Below are positions 51,767-62,815 of a DNA stretch of 64,000 bases, piece after piece. The stretch is from Schizochytrium sp. TIO01 (lineage: Eukaryota > Sar > Bigyra > Thraustochytrida > Thraustochytriidae), in assembly GCA_004764695.1 (NCBI GenBank), contig SMSO01000034.1, positions 3,666,501 to 3,730,500 of the forward strand, given 5' to 3'. Within the stretch, counting starts at the first letter, position 1. Every line of letters begins with the position of its first letter. Position numbers and translations under genes: made by a program. Under the pieces are notes generated by a model, which was not told the origin of the DNA, ran no database searches, and saw nothing but the letters and a program-made list of their open reading frames with translations.

Positions 51767-54163
51767 ATGCGCTCGAGCAGGTCCAGTTATTTCTGCGGTG
51801 CAGTGACCGATCTTGTGAAGCGCAAGCAGCATAAACATGTGACAACCGACGAAGCATGGAATAGAGTTTTAGACGAACAAGTGCATCATGGGTTTCTGCG
51901 CAAGACAATTGAGCAAGCATCAAATAATTTGCTTTTGGCACCTGTGGCAGTCTACAGCACCGTGAAGCCCATGCCGCTCACGCACATCCTAATTCGTAGG
52001 CTCTTAGCTTCGATGAAAATTGAGAATACCAGCAATGTATCAACATCGAGCTCAGCACAGAATGATGAGGACAGCGCTTCAAAGCTCATTCGAAGGCAAC
52101 ATGCTTTGGAGATGCTAGCGGTACTTATCGGTGCCCTGCTTGCACGACAGTATGTGGACTTTGAGGAGCAAGCATTACGTCTGATTTGTCGTTTGGAAGA
52201 CTCTGAGGAGATTTTTGGACGTATGCTTGAGCAGGTTTCTCAAATTGTTGTGAGCGAAGACGAAATTGCCTTGGAGGCGCTCATTGTAATGCTTGCAATG
52301 ACAATGGCATGCGAGCATTTGCAGCGTAATTCACTACTTGACCACTTTCGCGTCCGCCATGAAGAGGTATCTCGGGCTCTCTTTACGACACTTGGGCGGC
52401 CAGAGCGCACTGCTCAGCACGAAGCTGCGTTCGCAGAATTGGGACTTTTATGCCATCATCGGAAACACGAGTCACGCAACATGTTCGCTCAACACCTACG
52501 TGAATGCTCTATAAATGACACGCACAGATATATATTTTCTTTGCGGGGCATCCTTGAAGATTTGAACTCTCAATTTGTCCGCTGTACAACTGGAACGTAT
52601 CAGAAGCAGGATCAAGATGATATCTTTGGCTGGGTAGATATGGCTTCCGAGTCAATGATTAACTGGGGCGGTCAGCTCACCTCGTCACTGGGCGCTTGGA
52701 TTACAGGTTTCAATAGTGATGGTAAATCTGACCATCCTTCGCCATCGTCTATTGATTCGTCAATATCAGCAGCAGGGCGGAAGCCGTGTGACCCACCTGT
52801 GCTTTCCCAGGATCCCTTGCTTGTGTGCGATGCTGCCCTTTGGGCACGAGCGCAGCTGGTCCTTTTATATGTTTATGAAGTCTTTAGTATGCGTGGGCGC
52901 CAAGGGGAGAACGTCTGGCTACGTGTGCTTGCTGAGCATGACTCGCCACCTTGGGCTGCTGCAGATGGACATAGCCTCCCCCAGCCACTTGGGTGTGGTG
53001 ACGTGTTTTTGGATGTTATAACATTTTTGACCTTCTCACTACATGGCAACACGAAGACACCGTACTCTACTCACATTGCCCTGCTAGTTCTGAGATGCTT
53101 GACAGAAAATGTACAAATTTTGACGCTACTGTTCGCTGTATCCTTTGAAAACGCTTCTAATGTGGACGGGCTTCGCGTTTTTGAGCGTCAGAAAAGCGTC
53201 CGCGATGGCATCCTTGCTTACGTTCCTGCTGTGAAGCAGCAGCAACATCAGCAACAAAATAAAGGTGGCACGGGATCAAGTGGAGCATCTTCTGAGGGCG
53301 AAGCTTATCGTCGGAGCCTAGAAAATATGTCAATGCAGGTAGTAGAAAAGTCTCTTGCTGCAACACTTTTCCAACATGTCGCGATGGTTCTTCTGGAGCA
53401 TGCTCGCACAGATGCCGATGGTTCGCAAGAGCAGATTCCCGAAGACCACCCGCGGCACGGGGCTGGAGCGGTGTGTGCCCGTGCTGTGGATATTTTGCAT
53501 CGTCTCATTATATTTCAAAAGCGCACATTTGGCACCAACGCTCCACAAGGCGCATCCCGTCTTTTGGGCATTGACTGGGTTCTAGTTACAAGAGGTTTGT
53601 TCGCTCTTGTGGACCGTCTTGCTAAGGGCCCAAAAACATTTTCAGGGTTTACACCAGAGCGATTCATTGATATCTGCATTCATGTTATTCACTTACTCAA
53701 CCTTCTCATTAGCAGTGATTTGCAGGATGAGCGATCGCGAGTTCTGTTTTTGCTAGAAATCTTGAAGCATAGAAAGGTCGTGGAAGACCTCGTGTCTGTA
53801 CTAGAACGAGACCCTTCGCTTGTGGACCTTGGTGGCCCTCGAATCGTACAGCAAGATTTAGGCAACCTTCGTCACATTTTGACACATTTCATGGGAACTG
53901 TGGCTTTGATTGAAGATGAGCAGGCCCAGGAGCTTACAGGGGCGAATCGTTCAAAACGAGACATGGAGATTCTTGGACATTTGGCTGAGAGGGTCTCGAG
54001 CCTTCGCTTGCGTCCGCATGACAGACTCCGTGATGGTTTCCAGCGCTATGTCGAGACCCAGCATGAACGTGCTCTTTTGCGAGACTTTATTGTGCGAACG
54101 ATCTCAGACTGCAATTCACTTCATGTTTTTGAGAACAAAGTTTTTTCGGCACGACGTCGATAA
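51767..54163 (+). CDS. ARMH3: ARMH3 (C10orf76-like) armadillo-like helical protein
   Basis: A 798-residue, all-helical soluble protein. The part around residues 160-260 (IALEALIVMLAMTMACEHLQRNSLLDHF, then AAFAELGLLCHHRKHESRNMFAQHL) matches the region of human C10orf76/ARMH3 that reads LLVLVTVTDNVSQNTLLEYV and VLLALLVNYRKYESVNPY. A disordered insert lies near 320-345 (SPSSIDSSISAAG) and a Gln-rich loop near 488-515. The C-terminal third holds the DUF1741-type domain. In human cells ARMH3 binds GBF1 and PI4KB at the Golgi and supports PI4P production; the same role here is inference. The start ATG 51767 is the only good one. Intronless and complete; convergent with eIF4G. Confidence 0.85.
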   Translation: MRSSRSSYFCGAVTDLVKRKQHKHVTTDEAWNRVLDEQVHHGFLRKTIEQASNNLLLAPVAVYSTVKPMPLTHILIRRLLASMKIENTSNVSTSSSAQNDEDSASKLIRRQHALEMLAVLIGALLARQYVDFEEQALRLICRLEDSEEIFGRMLEQVSQIVVSEDEIALEALIVMLAMTMACEHLQRNSLLDHFRVRHEEVSRALFTTLGRPERTAQHEAAFAELGLLCHHRKHESRNMFAQHLRECSINDTHRYIFSLRGILEDLNSQFVRCTTGTYQKQDQDDIFGWVDMASESMINWGGQLTSSLGAWITGFNSDGKSDHPSPSSIDSSISAAGRKPCDPPVLSQDPLLVCDAALWARAQLVLLYVYEVFSMRGRQGENVWLRVLAEHDSPPWAAADGHSLPQPLGCGDVFLDVITFLTFSLHGNTKTPYSTHIALLVLRCLTENVQILTLLFAVSFENASNVDGLRVFERQKSVRDGILAYVPAVKQQQHQQQNKGGTGSSGASSEGEAYRRSLENMSMQVVEKSLAATLFQHVAMVLLEHARTDADGSQEQIPEDHPRHGAGAVCARAVDILHRLIIFQKRTFGTNAPQGASRLLGIDWVLVTRGLFALVDRLAKGPKTFSGFTPERFIDICIHVIHLLNLLISSDLQDERSRVLFLLEILKHRKVVEDLVSVLERDPSLVDLGGPRIVQQDLGNLRHILTHFMGTVALIEDEQAQELTGANRSKRDMEILGHLAERVSSLRLRPHDRLRDGFQRYVETQHERALLRDFIVRTISDCNSLHVFENKVFSARRR

Positions 54164-54776
54164 TCATGTTTCTCTAAAAACAACAGTAAAATTAATAAAA
54201 GGAAAGTTAGAAAAAAGAGGTAGTGAGTTATACTACCATCCACCATCATATCTTTCAACTGATTGATATCTATGGTTATCTGAACATCAAATCGTAGGAA
54301 TAATAATTTCTCATACAACAGTGCAATTTACTCAACGTGGTTTTAGCTAAACCCGAGTTGAGCAAGTACACTAAGAACATGACATGTGGACTACTAAAAT
54401 AATTTCAACACAAATCATTACTGTTTCTGTCCTAATGACACCTTCCACCTCTACCACTATCTGGCATCTCCATCGTCCCTTTTCCTTTGTTCGATATTGT
54501 CAACCCAACGTAGAATAACGACCTTGAAAGGAAGTCAATGTTCTAAGTTTGAGTGACGGACCACCTTACCTTAAAATAATAATAAAAAATCATGGATCTT
54601 TGTTGCACATTCGTTAGCTCTTCGAAATACTACTGAGACCACCATCCTCAACGCAAAGAGGTCCTTTGTTTCGTTGATGGTGGAAAAGAAAAACACAAGG
54701 AAATTAGCAAAAGGAGAAAATTTCAAAAAATGAACGAGGCATTCAGAGTACCCAGATGCAAAAAATGTGTTGTAAT
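54164..54776. other. Intergenic, convergent 3' ends
   Basis: A 613-base AT-rich spacer between the stop codons of ARMH3 (+) and eIF4G (-). Presumably the two 3' UTRs; AATAAT/AATAAA-like words are present but I cannot choose a cleavage site. Confidence 0.6.
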
Positions 54777-57700
54777 TTAGGCAAGAGTGTCAGCAAGTCT
54801 GTACTCTGAGATGAAGTCTTCAGGGATGGATTCGACCTGTTCAGCAAGGACCTTCTTTCCTTCTTCAGAGTTTTTGAGAGCCTCCACGGTCTTCTTAAAC
54901 AGCATACCGACCATGTGGTTAGACTCTTCCTTCATCTTCTCAATGATAGCAGGGAAATCGGCGAGCTTGAGGACATCCTCAACAAAGAGGTGTGCCAGCA
55001 GGTTGCCGTAGTGCTGAGTACACAAGGGGCTATCCATGCTCTCGTCCGCCATAAACTCGAAACGTGCTCCAAGTCCAGCGACGAAGTCCTCCTCGTTGAG
55101 AAGCTTCATCTCCTTGGCCAGATGCACAAGTGCCTCCGGCACGTGGCGTCTCTCGGCGTCCTTCTTCTCTACGATCATGTGGCACGCCTGTTTGATGATG
55201 AAGAGCTTGAGCTCTTCCTCGGACTCAACTTGCGGCACGAGTTCCGTGAAAGATTCTACGAGTTCGGATGCCATGTTGAGGTGCACGTACTCCTCAAGAG
55301 CTCCACGCACCTTGTTCTCCATCGTTTCAGTATCAATGGCTGCTACCTTGCGCTTGGGCTGCGCGCCACCCGACGGTCCTGTCGAGCGCGGCAGGTTTGA
55401 TGCTCCAGCCTTTCCAGCGTTACTTCCTCCCGGTGCGAACCGTCCTGAAGGTCTGGCCGTAGCAGTTCCTAGTGCTGGTGGCCTCTGGATTCCTGCTCCG
55501 GAGGCTCCGGGTCTGAAGCTTCCTGCTGCTCCCCCAGGTCTCATGGCACCTCCAGCAGCTGCTCGGAGTCCACCAGCTCCTCCCGCAGGTCCTCCTGCAG
55601 CGGGTCTGGCTCCACCAATCTTGGCGGCTCCACCACCTCCGATCTTGTATCCTTGTGTGGTGCCCATAGCAGATCCCTTAGCAACCTGCTGGATCATAGG
55701 TCCCGCGCCTGCACCGGATCTTCCAGCACCTCTGTCGCGTCCGAACCCTGCTCCTCCGCGTGCCGGAGCAGCTCCCTGGCGGCCGCCTGCAGCACCACTC
55801 CGAGCTGCTTGGCGAGCCTTCTCTTGCTCCTCGCGAGCAGCGTCCTTGTGAACGTCTTCGATCTTCTTAGCCTTGAGCTCTTCGCGACGTGCCTGCCACT
55901 TGTTGCTGCGGAGGTCAATAACATCCATGATCATGAATCTGTGTCGCGCGTCAAGTTTCTTGTTAGATGCAATGCGGCGCATCTTGGCAAAGTACTCCTC
56001 CACGAGCTGCTTGGTGCGCGGTACAGGGCTGGAGTCAAGGGTGGCGCCGATGGTCGTGAGCAGTTTACAGAGGCACTCAAGGTCCTCTTCCTCAGGGACC
56101 TCTTGCTTAGGGTTCAGGATCTTGATGATGCAGGAGTGCATGACCTTCTCCGTGAGAATCTTCTTCTTGAAGAGCTCACCAATGAACTGGATGTTACCAA
56201 GCACCTTGCGCTTGATCTTGATTGCCTCATACTTGGCGTCGCTGAACTTCTCCTTCACCTCAGCCTTCTTGTCAGCGTCGCTCTCGTTCTCGAACTCCTC
56301 CTTGAGCTTCTCGACGAGGGCCTCAGCCTCCTGAATCTGTGTCTCCTTCTCGAACTCCTCTTGGCACTTGTTCAACAGGATGCGCTTGAAGTCCGTCATC
56401 TTGGTCGACACCTCGCGTGCCTTCTCTTCGCTATCGTACGGTCCCATAAGCCTGTCTTCGTCAGGCTCCTCAGTGTCGTCAGAGGCGGTCCAGTAGTATT
56501 TGCCGTCGTTCTCCACGATCTCCACGAAGTCCCATTCGTGTCCCTTTGCCTTGCTCTCCACGATTACCCTGCACAGGTCCGCGTAAAGCTCTCCAAACTT
56601 GGGTTCAGCAAGTGCCTTGTCAAAGATCGCTGCCATGGTCTCCTTGAGCATCTTCACACTCTTCATCGGAATCTCAAGCATCTGCTTCGACAGCCGCTCG
56701 AACTTCTCCAGAGTCAGCTTGTTCAAGATACCGTTCACCTTCTTGATGGTGCCCTCGAGCTCGTTGGCAGCTGCCTTGGGCTTCCAACCCTTCTCTGTGG
56801 TCTTCAGTGGCGCCACACGCATGCCCATGTTAGGCGGCGGCGGCAGCGGCCTTCCACCAGGTCCCAGAGGGGGGCCGCGGGGGCCTCCAGGTGCTCCACG
56901 GCCTCCTCCGCCGCCTCCGCGGTTCCATTGTCCACCGCCTCCACGCTGGTCGCGAGGACCGTTCATGTTGTCAAAAGCACGACGGTTTCCGCCCATCGCA
57001 GAGTTGCCACGGGCAAGGGGCGGGCGCACGGGGACAATGTCGAAGGTAATCTCGTCGAGCTCGCTAGGGCAGTCGCGAAAGCGAGTCTTAAAGCCCATCA
57101 GCTCGGCAACCTCGTACACAATCTTGCCGGTTTCGTTGCGCTTCACCTGCACAGGTACCACGGGTTCACTGTCCTCGTTGCTGGATGCGGCCGCTGCTGC
57201 GTCCATTTCTTGCTGCTTGAGGAGCTCCTGGTCGCGTTTCTTGCGCTCCTCATCGGCCTGGTCTGCCTTGCGCTTGAGCTCAGCCTCCTTGCGCTGCTTC
57301 TCGGCCTGCTCCTCCTCCTCTTGGAGCTTCTTGCGTTTTTCGTCAGCAACACGCTGCTGCTCCTCGAGTTGAGCCTTGGCATCAGCCTCCTTGCGCTGTC
57401 TCTCAAGCGACTCAGCGTCAGCTGCCTCCTGCTTCAGCTTTTGCTGAAGTGCTTCAAGCATGATGTTGCTCTTGGGCTTGGCAGCTCCGGCGGCCCCAGT
57501 TCCGTTCGCTGTGTTGTTGGCTGCACTGCTGCCAGCGTTGGTGCTGGCAGTAGTAGAGGCGCTTTGCTGCTGCTGCTGTTGCTCGGCCTCCTTGTGCGTG
57601 GGAGAGGGGAGCACTGCCTTCTTAGTCTTGGGGTCAATGATCTCGAGGATCTTCTTCTCCTTCTTGACAGGCGCCGCAGCCTGCTGCTGCTGATGTTGCT

Positions 57701-58178
57701 GCTGTTGCGGGGCAGCCATGGGAGCTTGCGCGAAGTACATTTGCTGCGGGTACATGTTGGGGGGACGCTGGTAATACATGTTCGGCTGCATGGGGCCCAT
57801 GCTAGGGCTCACGCCGGGGCTTCCTGCGGCGGATCCATCATCGCCGGAAACTGACCCGGGCCCGCCCTGGGCCATATTCATGTAGTACTGATGCGGGTAA
57901 TAGGGCATGCTGGGGTAGTAGGGCCGGCCGGCCGGCATCTGCTGCATGTTCATGGGGCCGCTGCCGGGGGAGTTCATCACGCCGGGAACAGGGCTGGGAG
58001 CAGACCCGGCGCTGCCAACGCTGGCGTTATCGCTGCCGGGTGCAGACCCAGGGCGCATCACGCCGTACGGAGCGACGCCAGGGTACATCATGGGAGAGCC
58101 CATCATAGGCTGCTGCTGCTGCTGCTGGCCTTGCTGCTGCTGGTAGCCGCGGCCCTGCTGCTGCTGAGGAGCGCTCAT
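54777..58178 (-). CDS. EIF4G: Translation initiation factor eIF4G
   Basis: The scaffold of the eIF4F cap-binding complex, bridging eIF4E, eIF4A and the 40S-eIF3 complex. The 1,133-residue protein has a Gln/Pro/Met/Gly-rich N-terminus (PAM/PABP-recruiting type, about 1-175), a Glu/Lys/Gln-rich helical part (about 185-330), an eIF4E-binding site matching YxxxxL-hydrophobic (YEVAELM, Tyr about residue 355), an RGG-like Gly/Arg/Pro stretch (about 400-450), the MIF4G HEAT domain (about 480-760, beginning NGILNKLTLEKFERLSKQM), a Gly/Ala/Arg/Pro linker (about 790-935), and a C-terminal MA3 domain (from about 953, NKVRGALEEYVHLNMASELVESF, to near the end). There is no W2 domain, as in plant and fungal-length forms. 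The start is ATG 58176-58178. GC content is higher than in the neighbours, consistent with high expression. A long antisense open frame on the plus strand is a composition effect. Confidence 0.96.
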   Translation of the reverse strand: MSAPQQQQGRGYQQQQGQQQQQQPMMGSPMMYPGVAPYGVMRPGSAPGSDNASVGSAGSAPSPVPGVMNSPGSGPMNMQQMPAGRPYYPSMPYYPHQYYMNMAQGGPGSVSGDDGSAAGSPGVSPSMGPMQPNMYYQRPPNMYPQQMYFAQAPMAAPQQQQHQQQQAAAPVKKEKKILEIIDPKTKKAVLPSPTHKEAEQQQQQQSASTTASTNAGSSAANNTANGTGAAGAAKPKSNIMLEALQQKLKQEAADAESLERQRKEADAKAQLEEQQRVADEKRKKLQEEEEQAEKQRKEAELKRKADQADEERKKRDQELLKQQEMDAAAAASSNEDSEPVVPVQVKRNETGKIVYEVAELMGFKTRFRDCPSELDEITFDIVPVRPPLARGNSAMGGNRRAFDNMNGPRDQRGGGGQWNRGGGGGGRGAPGGPRGPPLGPGGRPLPPPPNMGMRVAPLKTTEKGWKPKAAANELEGTIKKVNGILNKLTLEKFERLSKQMLEIPMKSVKMLKETMAAIFDKALAEPKFGELYADLCRVIVESKAKGHEWDFVEIVENDGKYYWTASDDTEEPDEDRLMGPYDSEEKAREVSTKMTDFKRILLNKCQEEFEKETQIQEAEALVEKLKEEFENESDADKKAEVKEKFSDAKYEAIKIKRKVLGNIQFIGELFKKKILTEKVMHSCIIKILNPKQEVPEEEDLECLCKLLTTIGATLDSSPVPRTKQLVEEYFAKMRRIASNKKLDARHRFMIMDVIDLRSNKWQARREELKAKKIEDVHKDAAREEQEKARQAARSGAAGGRQGAAPARGGAGFGRDRGAGRSGAGAGPMIQQVAKGSAMGTTQGYKIGGGGAAKIGGARPAAGGPAGGAGGLRAAAGGAMRPGGAAGSFRPGASGAGIQRPPALGTATARPSGRFAPGGSNAGKAGASNLPRSTGPSGGAQPKRKVAAIDTETMENKVRGALEEYVHLNMASELVESFTELVPQVESEEELKLFIIKQACHMIVEKKDAERRHVPEALVHLAKEMKLLNEEDFVAGLGARFEFMADESMDSPLCTQHYGNLLAHLFVEDVLKLADFPAIIEKMKEESNHMVGMLFKKTVEALKNSEEGKKVLAEQVESIPEDFISEYRLADTLA

Positions 58179-59850
58179 GATGGTTGATTGGTTTTTTTTT
58201 TTTAAATCTAGTGAATGCTCAAATGAGTCGTTCTATAGAACGATCTGGTCGATGAATGCCGAGGTCTAAAACCCTACGCAATCGGATCACAGTTTGTGCA
58301 TTTTCGCATAGTCGTCAAGAATCAGTCCATCCATGTATTTGTTCATTGATTCGAATATGTCCGTATAGGGGAAAGTAGCGAATACAGTGATCGTAATATT
58401 GTTGTTGTCCGGTCATCAGAGGATGATTGTGATCAAAAGAATTTCCAGAGAGTAGAACCACCACAGTCGCGATGCGAAACGCACAGTAAAGAGGAAAAGA
58501 AAGCAGAAATTCATATGGTCAACATAGTAGAAATTCGAGCACAAACCAGGTTTTCCAATGTTAGTTAATCTGTTGTTCGAGGAATGCAAGTAGAATGGAT
58601 CAAGGCTAAGCAAAGCCAGCAAACACATTTATGAAGCAACTGAGAGGCCTGCCTAACTTTATAGTGAATAACTCTTTAGCTTAAGCAAGCAACAACAAAA
58701 ACAGCATCTCGACAACAGCCCGGAGCGACCGTACTGCGACCAATCCGAAGCAGGTCACCACAGCTCGATCCCCGCCCATCATGTGAAATCCCGCATTCTT
58801 TGCGTACTCCCGTTTGCTCATAAGCTTGCTCTAGATGCTCCAGCCAAGAAAGAAGAAGAAGAAGACGAATACGTACCTAATGAATGGCAGAGCCAAGGGC
58901 CAAGAAGCTCGGAGCGGCGAGGCTACCTGTGCCTGCTGCTGCGCTGCCTGCCTTCTCGCCGGTCGGTGGGCGAGGAGGAGGAGAAGAGGGGTCGGTTCTT
59001 CGCGATGCAACTCGAGGGCCCAAGCCCACGGCGCTCGCTGTCTCTGCGGCGGAGCGGTCTCCGGCGCTGCCCAAGAGCCTCGAGACAAGAGGTTTGTTTG
59101 GCTGCTAATCAGAGCTGTAGCCGCTTCTACAGAAACAAGCACCACCAACAAATAAACAAATAACTAAACAAATAAACACTATCGCAACAAACGACCAACA
59201 ACCAACAACTGAAGAGGAACGCTATGCGCGCTCCATACAGCCCCCCTTACCTACGAGCTCCACCTCCCTAGGACAGCCTTTGGGAACGATAAAGACTGAA
59301 TGCCCTGAAGCTAACAAACTTCATAATATACTAGTATTATGTGATCGATGTCAGCATTTTTTAGAACAGCTGGGGTGTGTGATAAGGCTTATAGCGGGGG
59401 AGAAAGAACGGGTGAGGAGAACAGATACTATTTTCTGTGAAAGAAGAAAACAAAAAGAACTTGAAGGGCACTCGCTCATTCTCTTCGTGAGTCGAACTAT
59501 CTTATCTTACGCGCTCCATCCCTCAATAAATAGCTGGCATGCCAGCCTTTCGCAGGGCAGCACAGCCGTGCTCAGCAGTAGTACCCGCCGATTAGCTAGT
59601 TAAGTAACGCCACCTACACTCCATGTGCATGATTAGTTCTTTTCTATCGAAAAAATGAAGCCTCTGCCCGATTGATGATGTTCCTTATTTTTCGCTTATT
59701 GGTGTTCTTTTCTCTTTGTTAGCTTCTTTCTATATCGCGAGCCTTAGGAGTTCTTTCTTTCGTTCTAACTGTGAATAATAAAATTATATCACATGAATCA
59801 ATCGATTTGCGCGTATAAGAAAGAGAAAGCGGATGGTGGGCAGCACGACC

Positions 59851-59932
59851 AAAAAGAAGAAGAAGAAGAAGAAGAAGAAGAAAAAGAAGAAGAAGAAGAA
59901 GAAGAAGAAGAAGAAGAAAAAGAAGAAGCGGA
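59851..59932. repeat. (GAA)n microsatellite, about 80 bp
   Basis: About 26 GAA triplets with three AAA interruptions. It sits in a short open frame (Glu-Lys repeats), but that frame has no other gene-like feature. Confidence 0.95.
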
Positions 59933-61608
59933 GATAGAGCTTATCTACGCAGCTGATCGTGACGAATTTGCAGTGGTTCGTATGGCCCAAAACAAACTAT
60001 TGACGGGAAATCTTGACAAACACACGAGTGCTTATGAGCAATCGGGCTTTATGATGTCATGTCATGGTGATCGACACCCAAACTATTGAGCTTGCAGTTC
60101 TTTCCTCGTTCCCTTTTTGAACAACCTTATCTCTCGCTATCTTGAAGAAGAAATTGAAAGAGATCGTTCTTTTCTTCTTATTTTTAAACATAAGAGTTCC
60201 TGCCTGCTTGTCCATCCCAGCCGTTCTTTTTTAATTCGGGAATACTTCGAATGCAATTCTTCGAGATACTTTTCACTCTCTCGCTAAGAGCGCCTGATTA
60301 GCTGCAGTGAAGTGCCGCTCCGCAAGTAGGTTATAGCCGCTCTACAGTAGGATAAAAGGATAGTGCACAGTAGTCTACCATACGCTATACGCACTGCAAG
60401 GGTCGCCAAATGACTGGCATTGAGCCCAGCAGAAAGTAAAGTCAAGGATATCCTCCAAGATCCCACGGCCAACCAACGATCGCTGCCTCCTCACATTCAA
60501 TACACAGTAGCTACTGTAAACAATAAAAGTCTTTTGTACTACTGCTTAACGACCTGAGATGGCGGGGATCCATAGATTAGTAAACAACCATAGATTGGGA
60601 TCCGCAGGAAATGCTCGCCACCAACCACCACCGCAAAAGCGACCTTCAGATAGGCAGCAGGAGAGTACTTGATAGTAATACTTAGAGACGCGGTTAAGAG
60701 GTGTTCTTCGCCAGTCGAATTATCTTTAATTTTTTATATTTCAGAAATTCCCAGTTAGCTTTTTCTTATAAAGGTTTGCAATAGTAGGTGATAGCTTAGG
60801 TAGATATTAGGATGAACGTATATGACTTTTATTAGTTTTTATCTTTCTCTTTTTCCCCTTTTTTTAAAATCATAGAAGAAACCTGAGCTCGTTCGTACTT
60901 AGGTAAGCTTACTTTACTTATTATTATTTTGGTTTTAAATTGATCAGTAAAAAGGATTCTTGAGAGCAGGTTCGAAAGGTTTCTTCTTCTTTCTTTTTCT
61001 TTCTTTTCGACAGCGTTTCCGCTGCACACACTCTTTTTTCTATTGGTCAACAAATATAAGCTTATGCTTGGTTTCCTAATGTTCTTCCGTAATTCGCTCG
61101 TTCTGGACATTTGCATGGAGGCTAGATTAGATGATGATGTTCTTCTTCCGAGTAAGATGTCCGTAGTACCTACCAATCGCTGTACACAGTATTAAGACTC
61201 GTTTGCTGACCTGAAAGCCATATAAATATACTACTTGATGAATTGCTGGATGTCAAGCTAGAATTATGTACCTGGCCAGCGTGCATGCAAAAAAACATTG
61301 CAATACGATTAACGCCCTGGTAAAGTGTCTCATGAGCTCCAACTTCTTATCCATTTTGGTCTGTACTTCATAGAGTGTGACTGGCAAGTACATTGTGTTT
61401 TGTTATAACACTTACCTAGCTAGAGGCAAGTCAACTAATAGGCACCTAGTATCATTTTTATGTCGTACGATACAACAACAAAAAAACTTTTACATTGGTC
61501 ACATCCATTGAATATCTTCGAAATTAAGTGAATGCTCATCAAAATTAAAATTATTCAAGAATTTACTCGTAGAGGAACTCAAACGTCTTCTTCAATATAT
61601 ACATATAT

Positions 61609-61860
61609 ATGTATTTATTTCAGTCTATTCATACAGTTGAAGATTTATGCCAATTCCAACCAATGGAAGAACATGTGTTCGTTGCGGCAAAGCTTGCTAG
61701 CATGATCATTCAACATTCAACATTCTGCAGCAGAGTTAAACAACTCTGGCATGCTTTGAAAACCCGACTGGTGAAGTGGGCTCAGCAGTGCAGTCTAGTT
61801 GTCGGGGCTTGTGGGTTACAATATTGGGGTTCATTCAGACATCTCTCGCTTTTGCAGTAA
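61609..61860 (+). CDS. Unassigned 83-codon open frame
   Basis: It opens with ATG at 61609, and at 61613-61622 lies TTTATTTCAG, which would be a good splice acceptor, so the frame may be an internal or last exon instead of a complete gene. The product contains EEHVFVAAKLASMIIQHS and VVGACGLQYWGS. I recognise no family. A chance ORF is equally likely. Confidence 0.15.
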   Translation: MYLFQSIHTVEDLCQFQPMEEHVFVAAKLASMIIQHSTFCSRVKQLWHALKTRLVKWAQQCSLVVGACGLQYWGSFRHLSLLQ

Positions 61861-62172
61861 TAAGCTACTTGGAGTAGTAGTACCAATGCTGCGATATAAG
61901 ATCTCCACATTTGTCGGATTGACTCCGATATATATATCAGCAAGTTGGCGTTTGCTGGCTGGGAAGAATCTGCTTGCTCGAACGCATTTCCGCTTACCTA
62001 CGATAAACCATACTACCTGGTACCCGGCTATCACACCACACATGAACAGGCATTTTAACTATCTAGGTCTCTATTCTCTATAAGACATCTTCAAAACATG
62101 TACCAATGATTAGTCACGAATTCGAAACAACAAAAGGCAACACTGCAGGCAAGTTGACAGTGTGTCAATGGC

Positions 62173-62400
62173 ATGGGCCCGGACGCAGGTCTCCTCCGGA
62201 ACTCAATCCAAAGTCTTGAAGCTGCGTTTGTGCGTTACCCCTTTTCCTCAAACTTAAAAGAAGGAGGCTCAGCAATTTTTGAGAAAGGAAAGCTGAGGTA
62301 TTTCGGAATCTCAAATCTCTACTTATTGAGTGGCTGTAAGCTGTCTTGCTCTCTTCACGAATCGCAAGAGGAAATAAGCATTGCATCAACACTGACGTAG
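62173..62400 (+). pseudogene. Possible aldo/keto reductase fragment
   Basis: An open frame without a useful start reads SIQSLEAAF near its beginning and FEKGKLRYFGISNLYLLSG in the middle. GK.RYFG.SN is the well-known aldo/keto reductase wording (…GKVRYIGVSN…) preceded by a helix as here. Only this ~20-residue patch matches, no catalytic tetrad is visible nearby, and the frame ends 25 codons later. It is either a decayed gene fragment or a chance match. Confidence 0.25.
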
Positions 62401-62815
62401 TGCCAGAACCCCCCCTCTGTCCTCATCAGTCGCCAACACCAGAATCTCCGCTCATGTCATTCTGTGCACATTGCTGAGTCTCCGCGTCATCCATGGTTTA
62501 TTATTCACCAGCATCGTCACCCAGGAAGCTCTGATACGATCTTTACGTATAACTAACTAGCATCTATATAGCCCTCTACCCGAGCTTGTTTCGTTCCCCA
62601 CATCAAGCTTGTCAGAGAACAAATAGGACGTTCTGTTCTACTGGTTTCTGCGTTCTATTGGGATGTTACGTGGTGGATCCGTGTTGGTTCCGCCCAGCCA
62701 GTGATTGATGGAGACCATGTTGCCGCGGCCAGTGGCGAGAACTGCGTAGAATTAGTCAAAGTCTTCACTGGAGAGGACACGAAGAGCAACTCGAAGTGGC
62801 ACGAGGACAAACACG

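Larger units (their letters stand above)
58179..62815. other. Intergenic: long spacer with GC-rich block, GAA tract and short gene-like fragments
   Basis: 4.6 kb with no confident gene. Next to eIF4G (58179-58800) is its promoter region. A GC-rich block at about 58870-59090 is open on both strands by composition. A (GAA)n tract is at 59851-59932. Further right are AT-rich spacer, an 83-codon ATG-initiated frame at 61609-61860 preceded by a splice-acceptor-like TTTATTTCAG, and an aldo/keto-reductase-like motif near 62290. The last 150 bases before 62816 are the RPA12 promoter/5' UTR. Confidence 0.5.

Noticed and set aside
55653-57854. A 733-codon open frame on the plus strand opposite eIF4G
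   Set aside because: It mirrors the reverse strand of a high-GC gene with few TTA/CTA/TCA codons; its Leu-rich translation matches no family, while the minus strand encodes MIF4G and MA3 domains.
59793-60089. Glu/Lys-repeat ORF over the GAA tract
   Set aside because: Apart from the microsatellite there is no conserved sequence; it is a by-product of the repeat.
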